DNA of 64,000 nucleotides from Pseudocitrobacter faecalis (GTDB lineage: Bacteria > Pseudomonadota > Gammaproteobacteria > Enterobacterales > Enterobacteriaceae): the NCBI GenBank assembly GCA_003315335.1, contig QNRL01000004.1, positions 124,001 to 188,000 on the forward strand, in the 5' to 3' direction. Below the pieces are notes generated by a model. That model was not told the origin of the DNA. It searched no databases and was given only the letters and a program-made list of their open reading frames with translations. This document shows, in pieces, positions 1 through 8,739 of the stretch. A program made the position numbers and the translations under genes. How positions within the stretch are numbered: position 1 is the first letter of the stretch; the number at the start of each line of letters is the position of its first letter.

Positions 1-1133
1 CCGAATTCAAAAACACGCAGATCGCCGGGCAATACATCGGCTCGTTCCGCAACATGCCGACCAGTAGCATAACTGCATACGTCGACCAGTTGCGACCGGG
101 TACTGAAGAAACAGGCGAGGGATATGCATCTCGCGCGCAGTTGTTCGACCAGGTCTCGGCTGCTGCCACGAAGGTTATCAGCCAGCGCCAGAATAACCCG
201 TTCAATGCAGCGGTAGAAATAGGGGCCTATAAGCCGATCGCCAGCAACACCCCTAACGACATCACGGCAGAGGTTGCCAACCGGTTCTCCTCTCAGGAAA
301 GCCTGCGCAAGCTGGGCATCAATGCGCCGATCCTGTCCAGTGAGGAGGCTGCCGCACTGTCTGAACAGGTGCGCGGCACAAAAGACGTAAACCAGACCAT
401 CAGCCTGTTACAGAGCATGGGTGAAACGCTCTCGGCTCCGGCCATGCGCCAGGTCGCGTCTGCTATTGCGCCAAACAACGCAGCAACAGCCTATTCCGCG
501 CTGCTGCTGGGCACGCCGGATAACCAGTACGACAACAAAAAACCATCCATCGCATACAGCCAGTTCATTGGCTACAAGCCGACCATGAACAAGTACGACG
601 TATCGAAGGTGATCCTGGCCGGTGACCAACTGCTTAACCCAACGAAAGCTATGAAGGATGCCGGGATAAATCCGGTCCACTTGCCGAGTGAAGATAAGCT
701 TAAGCGGGCATTCGACGATCAGGTTGGTAACTCATTTGCCAATAACCCACAGGCGCGCCAGTTGAGCTATAGCCTGTTCAAAGCCGCTTACGCCGGGATC
801 GCTTATCAGTCCGGCGACGCCTCCATGACGCGCACTGATGCAGCTAACTCTGATGTAGTGGAGAAGGCGGCGCAGTACGCAACTGGTGGGGTGTACAAAG
901 GCTTTAACGGTGGTGATGTGGTAATGCCATTTGGCATGGATAAATCAACGTTCAAAGACCGCTACACCGTATCTGCTCAGCAGGCACTGAAGGATGCTGG
1001 GCTTAACGTCAATGCTGCTTCAAACTTCACTCCTGTGAATATTGGCAACAACCAGTACCGGCTGGTAAGCGGCAGCGGTCGTTGGGCTACGGATCCGAAA
1101 ACCAATGAAGCTATTGTCGTGAGGGTTGAATAA
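1..1133 (+). CDS. Phage internal (ejection) virion protein, C-terminal part
   Basis: The reading frame is open from the first full codon at position 3, so the gene begins left of the window and the first internal Met at 54 is not a convincing start. About 377 residues are present. The sequence is soluble-looking, rich in Ala, Asn and Gln, with no membrane segment and no catalytic motif that I recognise. It is followed without a gap by two further large late genes (the next ATG overlaps its stop), the arrangement of the internal head proteins that podoviruses eject with their DNA. The assignment rests on this context and on overall similarity in style to epsilon15/phiV10-type late genes, not on a motif. 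Confidence 0.5.
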   Translation, partial: EFKNTQIAGQYIGSFRNMPTSSITAYVDQLRPGTEETGEGYASRAQLFDQVSAAATKVISQRQNNPFNAAVEIGAYKPIASNTPNDITAEVANRFSSQESLRKLGINAPILSSEEAAALSEQVRGTKDVNQTISLLQSMGETLSAPAMRQVASAIAPNNAATAYSALLLGTPDNQYDNKKPSIAYSQFIGYKPTMNKYDVSKVILAGDQLLNPTKAMKDAGINPVHLPSEDKLKRAFDDQVGNSFANNPQARQLSYSLFKAAYAGIAYQSGDASMTRTDAANSDVVEKAAQYATGGVYKGFNGGDVVMPFGMDKSTFKDRYTVSAQQALKDAGLNVNAASNFTPVNIGNNQYRLVSGSGRWATDPKTNEAIVVRVE

Positions 1134-2722
1134 TGGCTGATGTATTTTCTCTGGCGCCGGAAGGCCAGGCATGGACTGATGATAAAACAGCATCCAACCC
1201 GGCGCGCCCTGAAGATTACGATCCTACGTTCTTCCAGGGTTCGATTGCAGCACCAGCGCGCGGCGTGGCGGAAGGCACTATAGGCCTAGCGCAATCAGCT
1301 GTCGGATTCAGTAAGCGCCTGATCAGTGATCCGGCATTCACCGCGAACGTGGCACCGACGGTAAATATATTCCGAGTGATGTTTCCTGATGCCGATAAAA
1401 CGCTGAATGAAACCTACGACACGATCGGCAAACAGTTGCAGGATGCGCGCGGGTATGTGAAGCCGGATGCGGGTAGCCAGGGCACAGCAGCAGAGGTTCT
1501 TTACGGTCTCGGTCAGTTTGTTCCAGCCATAGGGGCAACAATTGTTGCCGGGCCTACAGTTGGCGCAGCAACAGCATTCAGCTCTACGTATGAGCAGTCT
1601 TATCAGGATTTCAAAGGGAAGGGGGTAGACGAGTCCACGGCTCGCAACCTGGCGACACAGCAGAGCCTTTTCAACGCGGCGGGCATGGCTTTACCTGCTG
1701 CCGTAGGTGCCACGCTGGCAACGCGCATCGCCTCAGGTGTCGCAATCAACACCGGGTTCGGCGGACTTAACCGTTACTCCGTCGGAGAAACTCTGGAGGA
1801 AAAAGGCTACGCGGAGATGGCGAAACAGTACCGGGTATTCGACGGGCAGGCGATGCTGGTGGATGCGGTACTGGGTGGTGCCTTTGGTGGCGCTCATCAC
1901 CTGGCCGCGCGCAATGCTGCCGAAACTCCAGCCTCTCAGCCAGAAACTGAAGCTCCTATCCCGGCGGCTGAAGTGCAAAGCGTGCCGGATGGCGCACCGG
2001 CTTTCGAGGCAGCAGCAGAAACTTCCTCATTAACAGAACCAGTACCAGTAACGGATGCTCCTGGTGCACCAGAGCGATCTGATTCTCGGGTACCTGTTAC
2101 GGAATCGGACGCCGCGACAGATGCTCCTGCCATTAAACCAAGCGACATCGATGCTGCCCATACGCTGAATGAGGGGCTCTATTACGATCTGGAATCCTCC
2201 CCGGTGCTGCACGCCAGCAACGAGAGCATTAACAGCCATGTGGCAGCCATGGACGAAGCGTACAGACAGCTTAATGACGGGCAGCCGGTGAACGTAGGGA
2301 TGATGGCGCGCGGGCTGGATGGTCCCGCCAGGCCTGGCATGCTGGAATCTGCAAACGAGCAGTACCATGCAATGCAGCAGATTTTCGAAGAGAATGGTGT
2401 CAGGTATGAAACGCCGTCAGAACTGTCTAGCGAAGCTCCGTCGCCGCGCGCAGAAAGCGCCTTTGTTGCATCTGACGAAGCTGGCGGGCAGGTCAGTGTC
2501 GATCCCGATACAGGCCAGGCGATTTCATCGAACAGTTACGACCTGATGGCGGCGCGCGATATGGCAACCACCAATCCGGAACTGACAATTACGCACCCAG
2601 ACACCGGGCAGCCTGCGAAACTCTCCGATGTTCTGGCTGAATTTGATGAACAAATCCAGACCGTGCAAAACGAATCGAAAGTGTATTCAGTCGCCGCCGC
2701 GTGCTTCCTGAGGAACCCATAA
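1133..2722 (+). CDS. Phage internal virion protein with hydrophobic segment and Pro/Ala/Glu-rich linker
   Basis: A 529-residue protein whose ATG overlaps the preceding stop codon (TAATG). The first 250 residues include small-residue-rich hydrophobic stretches (roughly 120-210, Gly/Ala-rich) that could insert in membranes, as expected of an ejected phage protein. Residues about 255-345 form a low-complexity Pro/Ala/Glu/Thr linker, followed by a more ordered C-terminal part. I know no enzyme motif in it. The TAATG junctions on both sides indicate translational coupling in one late operon. The function as an ejection protein is inferred from position between the neighbouring large virion genes and before the tail fibre. 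Confidence 0.5.
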   Translation: MADVFSLAPEGQAWTDDKTASNPARPEDYDPTFFQGSIAAPARGVAEGTIGLAQSAVGFSKRLISDPAFTANVAPTVNIFRVMFPDADKTLNETYDTIGKQLQDARGYVKPDAGSQGTAAEVLYGLGQFVPAIGATIVAGPTVGAATAFSSTYEQSYQDFKGKGVDESTARNLATQQSLFNAAGMALPAAVGATLATRIASGVAINTGFGGLNRYSVGETLEEKGYAEMAKQYRVFDGQAMLVDAVLGGAFGGAHHLAARNAAETPASQPETEAPIPAAEVQSVPDGAPAFEAAAETSSLTEPVPVTDAPGAPERSDSRVPVTESDAATDAPAIKPSDIDAAHTLNEGLYYDLESSPVLHASNESINSHVAAMDEAYRQLNDGQPVNVGMMARGLDGPARPGMLESANEQYHAMQQIFEENGVRYETPSELSSEAPSPRAESAFVASDEAGGQVSVDPDTGQAISSNSYDLMAARDMATTNPELTITHPDTGQPAKLSDVLAEFDEQIQTVQNESKVYSVAAACFLRNP

Positions 2723-5478
2723 TGAAACAGGCATGTGTTGAAGCCATTGCGCAGACACTGGGCCGCCAGCCAAAGGCTGACGAGCTGAAAGGTATTGAGG
2801 ATCGTATCAAAGAAGCCGTGCGCCAGGTGCATAAAAAAAATGCCAGGGATGGCAAGACTGGCATCCCTGATGCACAGACATACATGGAGGCTGCCTATCT
2901 GGTACGTCAGCGTGTAGTGCATGACGTCTATAAGAAGCGTCAGCGCGTCGCACAGAACGCAATCGCCATCAGTAAGGTTACAGACACACTTGACGCCAAC
3001 ATCCCGCCAGAACAGCAGACACCAGCGAATTTGCAGCAGTTTATATTCGCTGGTCGGCGTACAACTGACGGTAAGGATATTGCCGTTACCTCGGCTGAGG
3101 AACTGGCAACTGGAGCATATCAGGACTGGTCACGCCAGCTCAGCGCTGAACTGCTTAAAGCCGGTGATGATGTACGCAAATTCTTCGAGCAGAGTAAGGC
3201 GCTTGGAGAGCAGCGCTTCCGCAGCCTATTCGACCAGCAGGCGGCAAAGTCAGCACAGTTTCAGATCCTGAAAGAGCTTTATGGCGAGGATACCGGGAAC
3301 CCGCAGGCGAAGAAAATCGCGCAGGTATGGAATGATGTCACCAGCCGGGCACGCCAGGAGATGAACGACAGCGGGTTTGATATAGGTCTGCGCGACGACT
3401 GGCACCTGCCGTATGTGGACGATGCCGATTTTATTCGCAACGCCGGGCGTGATGAATGGCTGGCATCATTGACAGTGGCAGAACAGGCTAAAGCGAGACT
3501 GTCAGGCCGTCAACCGCCGATTGAGTTTGCCCGGCAGGCGTGGGTGGACGACGTTTTCAACACTCAGGATCGCAGTAATTACGTTAATCCGGACGGCAGC
3601 CCGATGAATGACATCGAGTACCGCCAGGCGCTGGAAGCAATCTTTGAAACGAAGGCCACTGACGGCGCGAATAAAATCGACCCTGGCGCTTTCATGGGCA
3701 CCGGAGGGATAAAGAACCGCGGCTCCCAGAGCAGAGTGATGGCGTTCAAGGATGCACAGTCACACTTCGCCTACATGGAGCGCTACACTCAGCAGCCGGT
3801 GACTGGTGTGATGATGTCGCACCTTCAATCCTCTTCCCGCGATTTGGGTGTCGTTAAAGCATTTGGTCCGGACGCCACCCGCAACTTTTCCCTGATACTT
3901 GATCGTGTGTATCAGCGTTCCGTTACCGGCGGTAAGCCGGTCGGAAAGATGAATGACGAACGCCAGATGGTTGAGCGGATGTTTAACTCTATGGCCGGTC
4001 TAAACGGTGCAGCATCGTCAAGTGTATTCACCTCTGCTGTCGGAGGCCTGCGAAACCTAATGACTAGCGCGATGCTCGGTACCAGCGTACTGACGGCAAC
4101 CAGCGACCAGGCTATCATGCGCGCTAATGCCCAGGCACTTGGCTTTACCCGCAACGGCATGCGCCTGTCATCTAACACTATCAAAAACCTGTTCAGCGGT
4201 GATGCCAAGCGTGCCAACGCAGAACTCGGCCTGCTGGTGGATTCCCATGCTGCTGTCGTCTCGAAGATGGGCGGCTTTGACCTGTCACGCGGCATAACTG
4301 GCTGGTTTGCTGAGAAGACACTGAAGTGGTCAGGGCTGATCGCCATGGACCGCGCTAATAAGGCATCCTTCGGCCTGCTGATGTACAAAAACATTGGCGA
4401 ACTGACCCGTAAATTTAAGACGCTTGACGACGTCAAAGGGTCGGATAAAACCATTCTAGCTAACAAGGGATGGAGCAATGAGGACTGGGCTATCATGGCT
4501 GCGGCAGACCTTCAGCCAATGACTACCGCCGGTCACATGGGCATGACGCCTGATGCGATCTACGCCGTGCCAGATGACGTGATCACCGGCATCATGGCAG
4601 ACCGTATTGCGCAGGTTCGCGCCGGGAGTGAGGCGGCGCTGGCAGCGCTTGGCGATTTACCACCAGAACGCCTTAAGCGAATGAAAGAAGCATTCGACGC
4701 AGAAGCAGAGCAGACCATCACGCGCATGGTTCGCAATGCCCGCGCCGAAGCCGCTCAGAAACTCCTTGGTATCACGCATGGTGAGATGACCAGCGCCGTA
4801 ACGACCGCCACAGGTCTTGACACCTACGCCCGCGACGATGCAGGGCAGATGATTAAGAGCTTCATGCTCTTCAAAACTACGCCGTTCGCTGGATTCCGTC
4901 AGTTAGTCAACCGCGCAAATGATCTGGACACGGTGCCGGCCATAAAATTCCTTGCGTCATATATTGCTGGAACGACCCTGGCAGGCATGTTTGCCAACCA
5001 GATGAATAGCCTGCTGACAGGGAATGACCCTCTGGATATGACAAAGCCAACGACATGGGTCCAGGCACTTTTGAAAGGCGGTTCATTTGGAATCTATGGT
5101 GATTTCCTGTTCCAGGACCATACGCAATACGGCTCGAGTATCGCGGCCACTATCGGCGGACCGGTGCTAAGCTTTGCAGAACAGTTAACCAAATTGCTGA
5201 TCACTAACCCGCAGAAGGCGCTTCAGGGAGAGGAAACATCCTTCGGTGCCGATGCGCTTAAAACAGCTCGCATGATCACCCCATTCGCAAACCTCTGGTA
5301 TGCTAAAGCAATAACCAATCACCTGATTCTGCAACAACTTCAGGAGATGGCAAACCCAGGCTACAACGACAGGGTAAGGGACCGCGCGCAGCGGGAATTC
5401 AACACTACAAGCTGGTGGGAACCTGGCGAGACAACGCCGCGCCGCGCCCCAGACCTCGGGAAGGCGGTGGGCCAATGA
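2722..5478 (+). CDS. Large phage internal virion / DNA-ejection protein
   Basis: A 918-residue late protein. I chose the ATG at 2722, which overlaps the previous TAA and has AGGA about 7 bases upstream, over a leucine codon start at 2701. The N-terminal third is highly charged and helical; the C-terminal third (about 700-850) has several amphipathic or hydrophobic stretches that could contact membrane. Size and position as the last large gene before the tail fibre match the giant ejection protein of epsilon15-like podoviruses. No lysozyme or transglycosylase motif is evident, so any enzymatic role is unknown. It ends with the ATGA overlap that starts the next small gene. Confidence 0.5.
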   Translation: MKQACVEAIAQTLGRQPKADELKGIEDRIKEAVRQVHKKNARDGKTGIPDAQTYMEAAYLVRQRVVHDVYKKRQRVAQNAIAISKVTDTLDANIPPEQQTPANLQQFIFAGRRTTDGKDIAVTSAEELATGAYQDWSRQLSAELLKAGDDVRKFFEQSKALGEQRFRSLFDQQAAKSAQFQILKELYGEDTGNPQAKKIAQVWNDVTSRARQEMNDSGFDIGLRDDWHLPYVDDADFIRNAGRDEWLASLTVAEQAKARLSGRQPPIEFARQAWVDDVFNTQDRSNYVNPDGSPMNDIEYRQALEAIFETKATDGANKIDPGAFMGTGGIKNRGSQSRVMAFKDAQSHFAYMERYTQQPVTGVMMSHLQSSSRDLGVVKAFGPDATRNFSLILDRVYQRSVTGGKPVGKMNDERQMVERMFNSMAGLNGAASSSVFTSAVGGLRNLMTSAMLGTSVLTATSDQAIMRANAQALGFTRNGMRLSSNTIKNLFSGDAKRANAELGLLVDSHAAVVSKMGGFDLSRGITGWFAEKTLKWSGLIAMDRANKASFGLLMYKNIGELTRKFKTLDDVKGSDKTILANKGWSNEDWAIMAAADLQPMTTAGHMGMTPDAIYAVPDDVITGIMADRIAQVRAGSEAALAALGDLPPERLKRMKEAFDAEAEQTITRMVRNARAEAAQKLLGITHGEMTSAVTTATGLDTYARDDAGQMIKSFMLFKTTPFAGFRQLVNRANDLDTVPAIKFLASYIAGTTLAGMFANQMNSLLTGNDPLDMTKPTTWVQALLKGGSFGIYGDFLFQDHTQYGSSIAATIGGPVLSFAEQLTKLLITNPQKALQGEETSFGADALKTARMITPFANLWYAKAITNHLILQQLQEMANPGYNDRVRDRAQREFNTTSWWEPGETTPRRAPDLGKAVGQ

Positions 5479-5669
5479 TGGACATCTTAGTCAGGATCGG
5501 ATTGATGTTGTTCTGGTTTGCTGCCGTATTTGTATGCGGCACGGCTTATTTATGGCTGATAATATTCGCAATCAGGAAAAAGTGGTTAGGAGAGTTGACG
5601 GCGAAGATCGTTTACTTCGCGACCTTCGTCATACTTGCTGCGATAGTGTTTAAATTACCAAAATTGTGA
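5475..5669 (+). CDS. Small phage membrane protein
   Basis: A 64-residue protein starting at the ATG that overlaps the upstream TGA (ATGATG context, GGCGGTGG just upstream). It has two hydrophobic segments (about residues 4-30 and 42-62) separated by a short basic loop, giving a small two-pass inner-membrane protein. It is the last gene of the virion operon and is followed by a strong terminator. Function unknown; a superinfection-exclusion or accessory lysis role is possible, but nothing in the sequence shows it. Confidence 0.5.
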   Translation: MMDILVRIGLMLFWFAAVFVCGTAYLWLIIFAIRKKWLGELTAKIVYFATFVILAAIVFKLPKL

Positions 5670-5679
5670 CATGTCACGA

Positions 5680-5702
5680 GGCCGCGCCTGCGGCCTTTTT
5701 TT
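5680..5702 (+). terminator. Rho-independent terminator of the virion operon
   Basis: GGCCGC at 5680-5685 pairs with GCGGCC at 5690-5695 around a GCCT loop and is followed by seven T. It ends the late virion operon just before the convergent small gene, whose stop codon lies in the T run. Confidence 0.85.
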
Positions 5703-5961
5703 ATGTTGTTTCCTGCTTCAATCTTTCCACGCAGTAATCCAGATGTGTTTGCAGGTCTTTCATGGAGACCTGAGAGCTTGTTACGTAGTTCACCAGAGCA
5801 GCGAGCTCTGCCATTGGCCCATCGACGTTAAACCCGTCTTTGTCTAACTCGCGGAGTAAAATCATTAGCCGCGAGTCCTCGACAAGGGATCTGACGCCTC
5901 CCGGCGTGTGTATTCGTTCTGCAAATCCATCTTCCAGCGGGTGGTGATACTGCCGTTGCAT
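5701..5961 (-). CDS. SOS-controlled small phage protein of unknown function
   Basis: An 86-residue acidic, mostly helical protein encoded against the late operon. I chose the ATG at 5961, preceded by GGAGAAGAAG, over a TTG six codons upstream. There is no signal peptide, membrane segment or recognisable DNA-binding motif. A perfect 16-bp LexA-type box lies 22 bp upstream of the start, so it should be silent in the lysogen and switched on by DNA damage. Isolated LexA-controlled genes in temperate phages often encode antirepressors or DinI-like modulators, but the sequence does not match a family I know, so the role stays open. Confidence 0.6.
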   Translation of the reverse strand: MQRQYHHPLEDGFAERIHTPGGVRSLVEDSRLMILLRELDKDGFNVDGPMAELAALVNYVTSSQVSMKDLQTHLDYCVERLKQETT

Positions 5962-5982
5962 CTCTTCTTCTCCATGCAATCA

Positions 5983-5998
5983 CTGTATGTTTATACAG
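5983..5998. promoter_or_regulatory. LexA (SOS) box
   Basis: CTGTATGTTTATACAG fits the E. coli LexA consensus CTG-N10-CAG with an AT-rich centre. It is placed where a promoter for the minus-strand gene starting at 5961 should be, and upstream of the tail fibre on the other strand. Confidence 0.85.
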
Positions 5999-6036
5999 TA
6001 GCAAATAGTTTGCCGTCTATCCAGCACACATTGCAA

Positions 6037-6104
6037 ATTACCTTAAGGGTAATAACTTACCTGTTTGTTATTCATTCGATTCATATAGTTGTTGCGAGGT
6101 AATA
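6037..6104. promoter_or_regulatory. Palindrome and GGTAAT motifs upstream of the tail fibre
   Basis: The gap between the SOS-box gene and the tail fibre holds the inverted repeat ATTACC-TTAAG-GGTAAT (6037-6053) and another GGTAAT at 6099-6104. The same hexamer recurs in the other promoter gap of this region (10435, 10460). A phage regulator site is plausible but unproven. Confidence 0.35.
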
Positions 6105-6155
6105 GAATATGCAAATGTGCAGCCGCGTTCGGCGGCGGTTACCTGGAGAAATGAT

Positions 6156-8705
6156 ATGACGGTCTCAACCGAAGTTGACCACAACGAATACACCGGTAAT
6201 GGGGTTACAACAAATTTCCCTTATACCTTCCGAATTTTTCAGAAATCTGATCTGGTTGTGCAGGTTGTTGACCTGGATGAAAACATCAGCACACTTGTGC
6301 TTGATACCGATTACACCATTACAGGTGCCGGCGGCTATACTGGCGGGAATGTGGTTCTGACATCCGCGCTTGCAAGTGGTTATCAGATATCAATATCACG
6401 CGAGCTGCCTGTAACCCAGGAGACTGATCTTCGTAACCAGGGTAAGTTTTTTGCCGAGGTTCACGAAGATGCATTCGACAAGTTGACGATGCTGGTTCAG
6501 CAGATGCGGAGTTGGTTTAGCCTTGCACTTCGCAAGCCGTCTTTTGTAGCAAACTACTATGACGCACTTAACAATTATATTCGCAACCTCAGAGACCCAT
6601 CACGACCTCAGGACGCAGCTACAAAGAATTACGTAGATAGCGTTGCTGAAACAAACATTAACCGCACATTAAGAACGCCTGAACCGATTAGCCAACTGCC
6701 CGAAGCGTCAGTCAGGGCGAATAAAATCGTTGCCTTTGATAATGCCGGCCAACCATTTGTAACTTTACCGCCTTCTGAATCGGCATCTGATGTGCTAATA
6801 GAACTGGCAAAGCCCACAGGTGCCGGAATCATTGGGGCAGAAGATGAAAATGGTGATCCGACAACAGTCCAAGAAGAACTTAATGATATCAATAAAACAT
6901 TGTATGAAGCATCCTCACCAACGACATTTGATTATACTAAATTAACTGTTCTTCGCCATAACTACGCTTATGGTGAAAATGGGGATGCGATCGAAACTCA
7001 AACTGGAATACCAAAAGGTAATTTATTCCCTCAAGGCATTGCGGTAGATGACGTTACTGGAGAAATATTCATTATTAGGACTAACTATGTTTCAACAGGA
7101 ACACCTGCGTGGGTAGATATTTATGATTCTAATTTTTCCCATCTAAAAACTATAAGCATTGGACAGGATTATCCTGAAGGAATGATAATTGGGTATGTGG
7201 CAGGTCAGAGGAGAATTGGCATAGGGATGTCAACTGGATATGCTGTGTACATTCTTCCAGAGACATCAACTATCGAGGATATGTCAACTCTTACACCACT
7301 CTTTACACAACTATCATCTAACCAAGGCGTTCAAATGAATAGCTTTGGTGACTATTGTATTATAATTAATAATAGCGCTTCTACATCAACGCAAAGTTCA
7401 AATGGGCTATATTCAGTTTATAAGACATCGGAATTTTTAACTACAGCTGATCCAGTAAGAATTTCTTTCTTTTCTTCCCCTTCATACATTTGTGGAAGTG
7501 CGTTTGGAAGTTCTTCCGGTACACAAGCTAAAGCGCAATCAGTAGCTATTACACCATATGATATTACAATTGTTGGGGGGCAAATATGGATTCAAAGCCA
7601 AAGTACATCTGAAAAAGCTAAACCATCTCGACGCATTAGAATTAGTTCATTATCTTACAATGGAGTACCAAAAGCGGGATGTATAATGGATCCAGGATCA
7701 TTTATTAAAATATTAAATGATGCTGGTTACATGAGCAGCTCAGGATCTGCTATTGATTCTATTGAACCAGAAGCAGTAACGTTCTCAACGGTGCATGGTC
7801 TTCTTTTTTACTTTTATGTTGCAGGTATGGATCTTGTTTTGAAGGTCGGAGGTGCTATATCAGGGAAAGATAATTTTGATTTCTCTCGGTGTGTTATGCC
7901 TCAGGACTTTTCGCCAGGACATCTGAGTAGAGTCGATCAACTTCTACCAATAAATACAATTACTGGTACGGTTCTTAGCACCGCAGATGAGGTTTTCGAC
8001 TTTATGAAATCACAAGGATTAAGGGAACTTACTTGTAATACAAAAGGTACAACATTTAAAATTGGAACTATTGCCACATTCGCAAACTCAAATACCTTCC
8101 TTAGGTTTATAAACTCTAACGATTCTGCATCTAGAATTGATGTATGGGACTTCTACAATTCCGCAGAAGTTCAATCAATATATTATGCATCTGGAAATAC
8201 ACCAAGGGGGTTTGTGAAATGTAATACCAGAATAGGCGGAACAGCAGAAAACACTGCCGGTATTCAGATATCACCAAATAACTGGACAACAATTAGATTG
8301 GGAGTTCCCGGCTCTCAGAGTAATACTCCACTCGCATTCTTTAATGAAACTAATGGTGTTGTCGGACAAGTAAGTCACACTGCAACAACAACCACATATT
8401 CGACTACTTCAGATGTAAGGTTAAAAAACATTAAAGGTGATGTCGAAAACGGTTTGGATAAAATTATTGAGTTAGTTGAGAATGGTGGTGTCAAATCTGC
8501 ATCATTTAAATCAGACGATGAGAATGTCATGCCTATGTTTATGGCGCAGGTAGTTAAGGATGTGATACCAGAAATGGTTATTTCAGGTACAGACGACATA
8601 AATCCTGGGGAGGAAGGGTTTATGCCTTACACCGTGGATAAGTCAGCTATAACGCCATATTTAGTGGCGGCAATTTACAAATTATATCAGGAGTTAAAAA
8701 AATAA
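6156..8705 (+). CDS. Phage tail fibre/tailspike with S74 self-cleaving C-terminus
   Basis: An 849-residue receptor-binding protein. The start is the ATG at 6156 with GGAG 7 bases upstream. Residues 1 to about 165 match the T7-like tail-fibre N-terminal domain that attaches to the virion. The middle has repeated beta-strand patterns (for example PQGIAVDDVTGEIFI near 290) suggestive of a beta-propeller, the fold used by some capsule- or O-antigen-degrading spikes. The C-terminus is a Peptidase_S74 intramolecular chaperone: the dyad motif SDVRLK places Ser752 and Lys757, so about 98 residues would be released after trimerisation. The DNA becomes clearly more AT-rich after about 6.9 kb, a sign of exchanged receptor-binding modules. 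The glycan target cannot be read from sequence. Confidence 0.85.
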   Translation: MTVSTEVDHNEYTGNGVTTNFPYTFRIFQKSDLVVQVVDLDENISTLVLDTDYTITGAGGYTGGNVVLTSALASGYQISISRELPVTQETDLRNQGKFFAEVHEDAFDKLTMLVQQMRSWFSLALRKPSFVANYYDALNNYIRNLRDPSRPQDAATKNYVDSVAETNINRTLRTPEPISQLPEASVRANKIVAFDNAGQPFVTLPPSESASDVLIELAKPTGAGIIGAEDENGDPTTVQEELNDINKTLYEASSPTTFDYTKLTVLRHNYAYGENGDAIETQTGIPKGNLFPQGIAVDDVTGEIFIIRTNYVSTGTPAWVDIYDSNFSHLKTISIGQDYPEGMIIGYVAGQRRIGIGMSTGYAVYILPETSTIEDMSTLTPLFTQLSSNQGVQMNSFGDYCIIINNSASTSTQSSNGLYSVYKTSEFLTTADPVRISFFSSPSYICGSAFGSSSGTQAKAQSVAITPYDITIVGGQIWIQSQSTSEKAKPSRRIRISSLSYNGVPKAGCIMDPGSFIKILNDAGYMSSSGSAIDSIEPEAVTFSTVHGLLFYFYVAGMDLVLKVGGAISGKDNFDFSRCVMPQDFSPGHLSRVDQLLPINTITGTVLSTADEVFDFMKSQGLRELTCNTKGTTFKIGTIATFANSNTFLRFINSNDSASRIDVWDFYNSAEVQSIYYASGNTPRGFVKCNTRIGGTAENTAGIQISPNNWTTIRLGVPGSQSNTPLAFFNETNGVVGQVSHTATTTTYSTTSDVRLKNIKGDVENGLDKIIELVENGGVKSASFKSDDENVMPMFMAQVVKDVIPEMVISGTDDINPGEEGFMPYTVDKSAITPYLVAAIYKLYQELKK

Positions 8706-8710
8706 ATGTA

Positions 8711-8732
8711 ACCCCGCCACAATGGTGGCGGG
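8711..8732. terminator. Bidirectional terminator between tail fibre and conversion gene
   Basis: CCCGCCAC (8713-8720) pairs with GTGGCGGG (8725-8732) around AATG, extended by A/T bases on both sides, between two convergent genes. It can serve both strands. Confidence 0.75.
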
Positions 8733-8739
8733 TTATGAA

